A DNA stretch of 64,000 nucleotides from Polytrichum commune (taxonomy: Eukaryota > Streptophyta > Polytrichopsida > Polytrichales > Polytrichaceae): NCBI GenBank assembly GCA_950295325.1, contig OX485806.1:16926001-16990000 (forward strand), read 5' to 3'. Position 1 is the stretch's first letter. The number at the start of each line of letters is the position of its first letter. Shown in pieces: positions 1-9,122 of the stretch. Position numbers and translations under genes: made by a program. The notes under the pieces were generated by a model, which had not been told where the DNA came from, made no database searches, and worked only from the letters and a program-made list of their open reading frames with translations.

Positions 1-832
1 TGTACATCTGCGGTAACTTATGCAAATTTCCTTCATTTTGAAATTCGATCCCGGGGTAAATCTGCGGTAACTTATGCATTCATTCATTTCTCTTTCCAAA
101 GATTCACTCAACCATACATAATTTACATCTTTCGTGTGGAATGTGTACGATGTTCTCTGGGTGTTGAGGGATTGCACACAAGATTTTCAATTGATGATTT
201 GGAGTTGTTTTGGATGCAGAGATGTGAAAACATGGGATGGCTGAGTAATCATGTGGAGGTAGAAAATATGAAGGTGCAATTTAGCGAGCAATCGGACCGT
301 TAACCACAAGAAGGCTCATTTCTCTATCACCTTGCTTTCAAGGTTGTCCAAACATCCATTTCGAAGGTCTCCTCACCTGATGATGCAATACATAGTCTCT
401 TCTCAGTAGAGTTTAGTTTGTTGGTAATTACTAGAATGCTCTCCAATTGCAAGGGCAAGACTGTGTGTATGGGAAGGACGAGTCGTTCGATTTACAAGTT
501 ACCGAGTTGAAAATCGATCTGCATCAGCTATTTGTGAATGACCGTGCCGTGAAGGTATGTTACCTTTTCAAGCCTTAATTCTAGGACACTCTAGTCTCTT
601 TCCCAACTAGAGCGTCTCAAGATTTGATGGAAAAGTCTTTTTCGTAAGCACTGATGTGATTCCCAGAGTCTGTTGTCGACATTCGATATCCGTCTGAAGT
701 TACAACATCTGAGTGCATCGTCAGAAATTGTATGTGCTTAACCTTAGTTGATTCCAGAAGTAGTGCATGATTGATGACTTTAGGGGTTTTTTTCATTTGG
801 CAGTTGCAACAAACTGCATCTGAGCTCTCTAA
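1..832. other. AT-rich intergenic DNA
   Basis: No gene can be supported here. Open frames are short, have no recognisable domain, and are interrupted on both strands. No tRNA-like or other RNA structure was seen. The stretch ends at the left terminus of a Tourist-like element. Confidence 0.5.
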
Positions 833-1337
833 GGGCATCACCACCCATGATGGCGCCTTGAACTGATGAACTGATGCTATTCATCAGTTTTCAATTCAGT
901 TCAGGTCGTAGATTGTTCAAGTGCCCCACCCATCGCTTCTTTTTTAGGGTAATTTTCTTCGGGGTAATTTTCCGGCACCTGAGGAGTTTTAGCTAGTTAC
1001 TTCTCAAACTCAACCATTTCATCTGTAAACTACACTAAATAGGGCAAAACCAGTGTCCCCATATTTTTCTCTAGGTAAATTGATTCGCTTGTCTTATTCT
1101 CCCATCGTTGCAATTCAAGGTAGCTTGTCCACTGCAAAACACCTAAGTTTTGCAAGACATTCACTGAAAATCGGATGTAGAGTAGTTTAGTTCATCCGTT
1201 TTGCAAATGGGTGGGGTAATTCCAGACTAAACTGAACTACTCTACATCTATTTTGCAGATGGGTGGGGCAATTCCAGACTAAACTGAACTACTCTACATC
1301 CGATTTTCAGTGAAGTCCGGGATGGGTGGCGATGCTC
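833..1337. mobile_element. Tourist-like MITE (PIF/Harbinger type), about 505 bp
   Basis: The left end reads GGGCATCACCACCCAT. The reverse complement of the right end reads GAGCATCGCCACCCAT, so the two termini form an imperfect inverted repeat. The left flank is TAA and the right flank is TAC, close to the 3-bp TWA duplication of PIF/Harbinger elements but not perfect. No coding capacity is seen. The termini resemble those of the 28,953-29,306 element, so the two probably belong to related families. A second, tighter inverted repeat lies inside. Confidence 0.6.
1162..1312. repeat. Internal inverted repeat with a direct duplication
   Basis: The segment opens with CACTGAAAATCGGATGTAGA and closes with its near-exact reverse complement ending at 1312. 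Between the arms, a unit beginning GGGTGGGG and containing ATTCCAGACTAAACTGAACT occurs twice in tandem, near 1210 and 1260. It sits in the right part of the surrounding MITE and may be its hairpin arm or a nested foldback. Confidence 0.65.
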
Positions 1338-3178
1338 TACATGCATAGCAAGTATATATAGTCACCTCCTCTACGAATATGAATTTCATGAAGGAATGTG
1401 CATCAATTGTGCACCCTACCTGTCACTGATTTGAAGCAGTGCGAGACCCTCACACACACAAAGATAATTGAGTTGATTACGAAAATGCGATGGATTCCCA
1501 AAGCGACATTCACTGCCAGATAATGAAGTGATTTGGAAGGCAACAAATTTTCCAGAAACCGACGAGGATGACAAGGGCATCAGAGTGTTTCGACATGTTT
1601 GACTGATGACATTGGAAGACAGCAAGCTATCACTATTCACTAAAAAGCTCGGGGAGGTTATTGACGAAAATCGTAAAAACAACGTGTGATAAAAAAAAGT
1701 AAGGTCTAATATATTCATTGTAGATAAATTTTGCGTAAATGGTACATATAATATAGGGGGTTTTTAAATAATGAAACATGTTTATGTGTAAAATACCATC
1801 ACATATAATACCCTCTTTTATTGAGTCAGTATGGGGACGTTCGCGATTGGGGTACCAAGAATGAGTGTCTAACGGTTAAAGGACTAGAGTAGATAACTTT
1901 ACATAGTTAGTGTGCTTAGATTTGTATTGTGAAGCATATTTTGGATCATACCTACATTTAATATTCCATAATGAGTACACCGACAAGGTTAATTTACAAG
2001 GAATAGGGTTATCTAATATCATTTTGATTCCTCAACGGACATCTATGGTTGTTGTTAGAATTGTTAATCTTAGGAATAAGGAATGAAAAGGACAATAAAA
2101 ATTAATTGAAATGATCCCAATTTTCTTCCTCACACTTATCGTTTAATTGTGTACCAATAAAACTAAAGATGTATTGCATACCAATTGTATAGCTTTACCT
2201 ATGAAACCAAACATGGGCCACATTATACAATAGCATGGCTATATGAAAAAGGAACGTCTAGAAATATAATCGAACATAATAAAATATAAGTATGCAAACA
2301 TGACACTTACACCAAGATACTAGGATGGAAAACATGAAGTAATTCACCTCCGATGTACACTTCAATAATGAAATTGCTAGTGATGTGGCCCAAACAAGTC
2401 TTATGACCTCTCTACAAGTCTTATGACCTATCTACTCATTTCATAAAGGATTTATCTATTATTGGTATATTATTCAGAAAGAAATAATATATTTCTTGGT
2501 AAATTTTATGACCTATCTACTTATCTATTTAAATTTTATTATAAATTAAATAATAGTAAATCATAATAAACGTCGAGATCCAATGCAACATAGTCCTTGG
2601 TTCCTTTGTCCCAAAAGTAGTGCCCCAATCATGAATGGACCCGTACATGTAAAATAACGTGAAAACAATTACTAAGGGTAGCGGGTTTAGGATAGGGTCT
2701 ATGCTAGTGGATGAAAAGAGGTGATTTTCTGTTGAAAAAGCTTGGATGAATGATTTTGTAGGTTGGTTGGCTTGAATGTTATTGAACCAACATATCCAAT
2801 GTGAAGTTAAAGTTTTCTACCTACGTGCCGGGAGGGGAAATTTTAGCGCATTGTTTGAATTACAATCTTCTTTCAAATTTTCTTTGGAAGTATAAGTAAA
2901 ATAGGGTATTTTTAAATGATTCCCCCAAAAATTTATAATTACTGATGAGGTGTATTAAAATACAAGCATTTACCTTTACTTTAAAAAAACAACATACCTT
3001 ATAATCTTTTCTGCAAGGTAAATAACCCCCCGATAAATAAGTCATGAGCGCACGTGTATGCATTAATATAAGAGGGAGTGACCTCCCTGAGCTAAAAAGT
3101 CACACTAAAATCCCTATTCATGTTGTATAATTTCAAATTCCGTGTATATGAGAGACCCAAATTGAGCTCCAAAAGTGT
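1338..3178. other. AT-rich intergenic DNA, no gene seen
   Basis: Only short unsupported ORFs are present. A short direct repeat (tacaagtcttatgacct) occurs twice near 2395-2430. No other organised feature was recognised. Confidence 0.45.
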
Positions 3179-3496
3179 TTAAGTCACCTTCTTTTCAATA
3201 CCTTGAGCTTGATCAATGGCACGCGGAAACCCATCAATGAGGTAGCGCTTTGCTTTCTCTATGCCCTGCTTCATGGCTTTTTCCAAGAGCTCCACAGTGA
3301 CCTCTATTGGCACCGACAACCCCTCCTTCATCAACTTCTCACAATTCTTCCCAACGTCTATCCCCTTTTTCACCTCATCCCCAAGAAAATCTCCTACTGA
3401 GAGATGCAAGAACCCAAAGTCGCACACAATTCTCTCACATTGTGTACCTTTCCCACAAATCAAGTGTACAAGAGAATAGATTATACTAGAGGACAT
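3179..3496 (-). pseudogene. Truncated UMP/CMP- or adenylate-kinase-like fragment
   Basis: The 105-residue reading frame resembles the N-terminal half of a nucleoside monophosphate kinase, the enzymes that move phosphate from ATP to UMP, CMP or AMP. Visible motifs are GKGTQCERIV (the end of the P-loop region), FGFLHLSVGDFL (NMP-binding helix, usually HLSAGDLLR), VPIEVTVELLEKAM and RYLIDGFPRA. Residues before GKGTQ are missing or replaced: the usual GGPGSGKGTQ loop is reduced to CGKGTQ, which should abolish ATP binding. The lid and the C-terminal half are absent. The frame ends at AAG followed by GTGACT, which looks like an old splice donor, so this may be a captured genomic exon set rather than a processed copy. 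No downstream exon was found before the transposon at 3,626. It is most likely a pseudogene fragment. Confidence 0.7.
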
Positions 3497-3659
3497 TTGG
3501 TGGAACTTTCAGTAACCTACACACATGTCCAAGGCCTGTAAAAGGCTTCAAGGTGTGTGAGCTTCAGAGAAGCATAAAAAATTCAATGAGTTTTAAATTG
3601 ATGCAACCATAGGAGTCATCACTTAGGGGGGGGGGGGGCGCACCAGGGGTGTACAGCCC

Positions 3660-6248
3660 GGTATATGTGTTGTAACCGTAGTTTTAGAGGTAACGGGGGT
3701 CGCATCAGGGGGGTACGTACCTGGTCGCATCTAGGTGTGTCAGAGGGAGCCGGGGACCGTGTGATGTGTCAGGTAACGGAGCCAAACACACAGACCTGAG
3801 GGTTCCATACCGCTGCTCGCAAGCAACGTTAGGCCGGACGTTGGATGATAACGCGTTTTCGTGGACAGAAAATGTCGACCAATGTTCCGTTTGGGTTGAC
3901 GGGTGCGTGCTCCCGACGCCTGCGCTGTCCAGGGTTTGCGCCTGATTGCGGTGCTTGCTTCGCCTGCTGCTCCGGTCGATTCGACGCTCAACACTCTTCG
4001 CCCACATTCCCATGCCCGTTGCTTGTTCCGTTTCCAAACTGTGGACGATACGGCTGCACGCGAACGGTTGTGTCTGTGTGCTTTGGAGGGCGTTTGCGAT
4101 TTTGAGCATTTTGGCGGGAGTTTGGGCGCGCTAGTGATCGCACCTGCGAGGTTCGGAGACTCCATCTACGGTTGCATCTGGTGAGTACATTGCAATCTCT
4201 ACTGTTGAGTTCCGCTTGCACTGTGGAAGTGGCAGGTCTGCGCTGGAGTTCTCTATCCCCGCCTGTGCCGTTCCATGCTGTCTGTGTGGGGTCTTTTTCT
4301 CTCGCTTTTGGTCGTGGTGAAGGCGTGCGACAAACTAGCAGCCTCCATGTGTACGTTGGTTTTCTTTCCTGTGGTATCTGCTTCGTCGATTTGTGTGGCC
4401 TGTTCTTGCTTGCGTGGGCATATTCTGGGAGCCCGGGTTTTATTTGTGTCGCCCCGGCCTCCGTGCATTTTCGTGGTGCGCCCTGTTGGTGTCCTCCGTC
4501 GTGTTCCCGGTGTGTGATGGCCACGAAGCCGTTTTCTTCGTGCTCTTCTTGCATGCTTCCTGCCTCGATGTTGCGTCGCCCTCGCCATCGCCGTGGCGAA
4601 CAGGGTTTGTGCTTGCTGTCATGCGCGTTGGGGTTTAGGGTTTTCGCGGATGGGGACGCCCTCGCTGCGCACCCTGCCAGGCACATGTTGCAAGCCTGTC
4701 ACCACAATCCCCCTCTGGTGGTTCGGAGGGTGTCAGGGGCTTTACGCATCGCCGACAGGACCCACTGCCACAGCGTGCGACCTCGCTCCCGTTTGCAAAC
4801 ACACGGTATGCATTTGTGTTCTTTACTGCATTTTGTGTTGGCTTCTCTTGTTGAACTCCGATTGTCTGCGCGTGCCACCTCCCGAATTGGGACCGAGGTG
4901 GGTTTGTTGCAGTGCCTATACACTCCCTGCAATACGTTGTTGTGCCATAGTTTACTGCGGGCCACTTTGGTTGGTGAATATCGTGTCCCTCTTTGCCTGC
5001 CATGCACAAGTGTTTCGGGTTGGGGTTTTGGGGATCTCGTTGCCAAGTTGGTCCTTATTCGTATACTTATGCTTGGGCGCAGCATAACCACGCTACATTT
5101 CCATCATGCTGCGCGCTGTGGGTTCCGCCAACTCAAACTGCCCTCCTCCTGGATCCAGCAGATTTTGAAAGATTGCTCCACTTCATGTGGGGAATGCGTA
5201 ATGCCGCCCGTGGGAGCTTTCCGACTGCATGTGGGGGCTAGGACTCACCTTTGCTAGAACTGTGGATGCCAGTTGCGTGTGCCAAACAGTCGCGTAGCAG
5301 GCATTTTGATTTTGAGGGAGTTTAGCTGTCGTGCAAGGGATCTTGACGGTTGCCAGTGGTCGTGACGCATCTGCAAGATTATGCTTGGGGAGGGCTCATG
5401 CCCAGCCTGCCCAGAAAATCCCCCCAGAGCATCCGTGACCAGCCGCATGCAAGCTGGATTTCAAGGGTTTTCCTTTTATGCTTTCGAGCACAGTGCATGT
5501 ATTCCATCTGGTAGGGACGTCGTTGTCCTCCAGTGCGGAGCTTGCGCCGGTGTGTCGATCCTCGCTGCCACAGATGTGGCAGCGTAGTTCGCTGTTTGGC
5601 TGCGTTTTTTCTTTTGGTGTGTGCAGCAGACGGCTCATTCCAGCTTTGTCTTTTGCGCATGCTTGTCGTAGTTGCAATTGGCAATGTCTTTGGGGTGGGG
5701 ATGATGGCTTGCCTTGTGCTCCGTCCATGCTCGCAAATGGCCCACATAATTGTCGTCTTCAGGGGCGGTTCTCTTCTTCTCTATTTCAGGTGGCGACCTC
5801 TGTCTGTGGGAGGTATTTTGCAGGCGCCCTCTGTTGCTCTTACATTGTGAACTCCACTGTGGACAGTCCGGGTGCAGACTGCCACTACCAAGAACCAGGG
5901 CGCAGTCTGCCACAGTCGAGCGACTCGCCCTCCACTGACTGGAGAAGACCTTGGTGCACATCCTGTTTCGGAAACCTTGGACGTTGTGGGTGCAACCGTC
6001 CCTACAGTTGTTTCCGAGTGTCGTGTGCCTCCGCTTGCCAGGTTTGTTCCCTGTCTGATTTCTACTGCCCTCGCCGCCTATCCTGTCTGCCTCTATCTGT
6101 TGGTGCTGCATTCATCCCGGGTGGTTGTGTGTGTGCGTGCCCGAAACTGACCCTCCATCCGCAACCTGCACTTGACGCATGCTTTCTGTGGGTGCACAAT
6201 GTTTGCTCACCCGCCTTCTGCTGACTGCAGACCATTCCGAGGGGATGG
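3660..6248 (+). other. T/G-rich leader region of the transposon's Myb gene
   Basis: About 2.6 kb of GC-rich DNA with T and G in excess on the plus strand. It is open in several frames at once, giving apparent proteins of up to 361 residues that are rich in Cys, Val, Arg and Leu and match nothing recognisable. That pattern fits composition rather than coding. The most likely role is a promoter, 5' leader and intron(s) of the downstream Myb-like gene. Small upstream coding exons cannot be excluded. Confidence 0.45.
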
Positions 6249-7397
6249 ATGATGCCGTGGACCTGGGGGATACCTTGCCACGTCCGATGTCTCCACAGCG
6301 AGGAGAAGAGTTTCGATTTTGGCTCCAGCTTCATGGAGACCCAGCTGCCCGCTTGCTCTGCGCCTGCAGCTTCAAGAAGGAATGCACGTGGCCGTGGGGG
6401 GGCTTCCAATGGTTGCTCATCATCTGCCCCATCACAGCCGCAGGGAGCAGTTCCTCACAAGGCACGTGGGCCAAACTGGACGGAGTCAGAGATGCTCGTC
6501 CTCATAGGGCAGAAGCGCCTCGAGTGGGACGGGCGACACAATTGTAATAGGCCTTCTCTTGCAAGGTTCGTATATGGTAGTACGGCATGGAAAGTGGTGT
6601 TGGAGGGGTGCTTGAGTGTGGTTGGCTTCTGATTGCAGGATGCCGACCAAATCACGAACAAGTGGGATGGGCTCATCAAGGAGTACAAGAAATTGAAGGA
6701 TTACATTGAGGCCTCGGGGTCGGGTAATTGGTGGGGCATGAGTAGAGAGGAGAAAAGGGAGTTGTCTAGAACTAGGAGGATGCTGCTGGAGTTTACCGAA
6801 AGTATGTATATCGAAATGGAAGGTTTTGTAGGGAAGCGGCAGATTTTTGGCAAGCCCACTAATGTCGTGGATTCCGACCGCCCAGTTGCACCAGTGCGGA
6901 GACCTTTTGGCCACAGCCCACCTGCAGCGTTTACACCTTCAGCTGCTCCAGCGTGCAGCCCCACAACAAGCGCAACGACCACACCCAATTCCACAACGCA
7001 AACTACCCCAGGCGATGACACCCCAGGCTCGACGGGTTGCAAGCAAAAATCATCGAGCACCGACAACATGGTGGATTTTGTAAGAGATTTCAACTCCGAC
7101 TACCTCGCACGCGTGGAAGCACAGCACAAGGACAAGCGCATGTGGAGGAGCAATGTTATGGCATTTGACACAGCCCGTGAGGCAAGGATAGCAAAGAAAG
7201 ATGCAGAAAATTTCAACATGGAGCAAAAACTTTATGAGTTGGAGGCAGAAAGAACAAAAAATTTGGGCAACATGACAACAGCCTTGCTCATGTTGGCTTC
7301 GTCCATGGACTCCCTCACAAGGTTCAGTCCTCAATCTCTAACTGTCGCATTTAATTTGCATATGTGTTTATTGTCACGTTCTTTGGGGATGCCTTGA
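6249..7397 (+). CDS. Myb/SANT-like (trihelix-type) DNA-binding protein of the PIF/Harbinger element
   Basis: In PIF/Harbinger transposons this second protein binds element ends and helps the transposase act in the nucleus. The first helix is clear: GPNWTESEMLVLIGQKRLEW near 6,462-6,521. After the stop the frame continues with DADQITNKWDGLIKEYKKLK, the third helix. A Ser/Thr/Pro-rich linker follows, then a charged coiled-coil-like tail (NMEQKLYELEAERTK). A TGA at 6,630-6,632 lies in the same frame between the two halves. Either a 69-bp phase-0 intron (6,570-6,638, ending TTGCAG) removes it, or it is a nonsense mutation inside helix 2-3. The read-through segment AWKVVLEGCLSVVGF resembles the expected W...C...GF helix, which favours mutation. 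The start codon is unresolved; 6,249 is the first ATG in frame. The end overlaps the convergent transposase gene by 24 bases. Confidence 0.7.
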
Positions 7398-9122
7398 GGT
7401 GTGGTCCGCATTTTGGATGCGCACAAGGTAGTCTAGAATGTCCTCTCTTGCCATCTTGCCTTCTAGCAATGCTCTTTCCTCGCTCACAAGGCCCATGGGT
7501 TTTGGAGGGCGGAAATCATTGTCCTCTTCCGTATTGGCAGCTTCGTGGACATCCATTCGTGGCAAGTGGCAGTCCTCTAGAATTTGATCCAATGTGCGAT
7601 CCTTGCTCGCAAGGAGGATGTTGTGCAGTACACAACATGCATGCACCACAGTGGGTAAGAAGTCAAGTTTCAGCGAGGTCTTAGTTCCAATTTCCTTGAA
7701 CCTTGCTTTGAGTATCCCGAATCCCCGCTCGACGCTCATTCGGGTTGAGGAATGTTTGCGATTGAACCAGGCTTCCTCTGCCGTTAGAGGCATCCCCATG
7801 GGTCCTGTCTTGAAAGGTGTTATGCACCAGATCAAGAGGGGGTACCTGCGGTCCGCCACTATGTAGGGAAGAAAAGGAAGTCCCGCAGGCCATGTCATAG
7901 GGTCGTCATGGAACCCTCCCATTATTCCCTCCTCCACTCTCCGATACAACTCCGATGACTTGAAATGTGTGTTGTCATGCAAACTGCCTGGAGGCCCTAT
8001 GTTCACTGATGTAAAGTAGCACTTGGTGTCCACCACGCCTTGTAGTAAAATAGAGAAAGATTTGTTCCGATTGCGGTGGTCGGCCGCCACAATACTATTG
8101 GGCGGCGCTTGAATGTACACATGCGATACATCAATAGCCCCGATACAGTTAGGGAGCCATTGCTTGGACTGGAAGGCGGAGGTCACCCTTGCCAATCTCC
8201 TGCTTGCAGGCCACGCAATGAGGTGACTGAAGTTTATGCTAATGGCCGAGCACACCTGCCTTAGAATTTGGTGCACCGTGGATTTGCCTATGGCGGCCTT
8301 GTCGGCGACAAGAGTTATTGAAACACCATGCATTAGCTTGAATAGTGTCACAACTACCTTTTTCTCAACACCAACGGGTTGCCGCCAGTGCGTATGTTGT
8401 CCTTGAATGTATGGGCGCAGGTCGTGCACCAACCGGTCGAATGTTGTCCTTCGCACCCGCAATATGTCGTAGAACATGTCGGGGGTGTATATGTTGAACA
8501 GGTATTCCTCGAACCAGCACGTGGAGCGTGGCTTGACATACCACTTTGCATCCACGACATGAATGTGCCAAGCGAGGAGGTCAAGTAGATCTCTCACATG
8601 TGGGTGCTCCAACTCGTCCTCCTCGGGCTCATGTTTTGCGAAAGGATTGGGTGCTGCATCGACGCCTCGTTCCTCAGTCCATCTTTTTGTTCGTTTTTTG
8701 TATGCAAGTTGTGCTCTGCTTGCCTCGGTTGATGTTGTGTACATGTGCATGATAGCGACGGACATGTCAATGCACGCCATGATGACGGGAATGGCGGAGG
8801 TCAATTCTAATGCACCGTTTGAATCTACATTCGGTGGAGGGTGCAGAGGGTTGTTGGTCCCCTCTCCGCATGGCGGCAGTGGGCGTACGGGCGAGAAAAT
8901 TGGTGCTGCAGGAGGAGGCGAATCAATGCCAAGAAGACACTCCAGCTCTGGAGTGGCAGCCGAGGCCGTTGGTGTGGCAGCAGGAGCGCACCGCACAAAG
9001 GCAGGCACGTCAAGAGGCGGCAGCGGGGACGTGGGAGGGTCCACATCTGGGTCCGAGTGAGCTGGGATATGCACCACAGAACTTCGAACCTTCACACACA
9101 AATAGACGCAATTTAATGGCAT
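7374..9122 (-). CDS. HARBI1-like PIF/Harbinger transposase (DDE_Tnp_4)
   Basis: The 582-residue protein cuts and joins the transposon ends. Residues 1-110 are a Pro/Ala-rich, low-complexity N-terminus. Residues about 205-310 form the helical region typical of HARBI1 relatives (FDRLVHDLRPYI, KKVVVTLFKLMHG, GKSTVHQILRQV), which resembles a helix-turn-helix. The catalytic DDE core follows: GAIDVSHVYIQAP with D331, GPPGSLHDNTHF with D383, IVADRRYPLLIW, and STRMSVERGFGILKARF with E465, then HACCVLHNILL. All three catalytic acids are present and there is no internal stop or frameshift, so the enzyme may be functional. Length is above the usual 350-450 because of the N-terminal extension. Part of that extension (residues 1-20) could be intronic: a splice acceptor-like CCCAG lies just before the SDPDVDPP region, and a candidate upstream exon is at 10,155-10,526. 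Confidence 0.88.
   Translation of the reverse strand: MPLNCVYLCVKVRSSVVHIPAHSDPDVDPPTSPLPPLDVPAFVRCAPAATPTASAATPELECLLGIDSPPPAAPIFSPVRPLPPCGEGTNNPLHPPPNVDSNGALELTSAIPVIMACIDMSVAIMHMYTTSTEASRAQLAYKKRTKRWTEERGVDAAPNPFAKHEPEEDELEHPHVRDLLDLLAWHIHVVDAKWYVKPRSTCWFEEYLFNIYTPDMFYDILRVRRTTFDRLVHDLRPYIQGQHTHWRQPVGVEKKVVVTLFKLMHGVSITLVADKAAIGKSTVHQILRQVCSAISINFSHLIAWPASRRLARVTSAFQSKQWLPNCIGAIDVSHVYIQAPPNSIVAADHRNRNKSFSILLQGVVDTKCYFTSVNIGPPGSLHDNTHFKSSELYRRVEEGIMGGFHDDPMTWPAGLPFLPYIVADRRYPLLIWCITPFKTGPMGMPLTAEEAWFNRKHSSTRMSVERGFGILKARFKEIGTKTSLKLDFLPTVVHACCVLHNILLASKDRTLDQILEDCHLPRMDVHEAANTEEDNDFRPPKPMGLVSEERALLEGKMAREDILDYLVRIQNADHTSRHPQRT

Noticed and set aside
3988-4686. 232-codon minus-strand open frame
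   Set aside because: Antisense to the leader of the Myb-like gene, rich in Arg, His and Thr, with no domain; treated as a shadow frame.
4172-5257. 361-codon open frame in the Harbinger left leader
   Set aside because: All three plus frames and parts of the minus strand are open here because the DNA is GC-rich. The protein is Cys/Val/Leu/Arg-rich with no recognisable domain.
5478-6224. 248-codon open frame in the same leader
   Set aside because: Same compositional effect; no conserved motif and no sensible link to the Myb-like frame.
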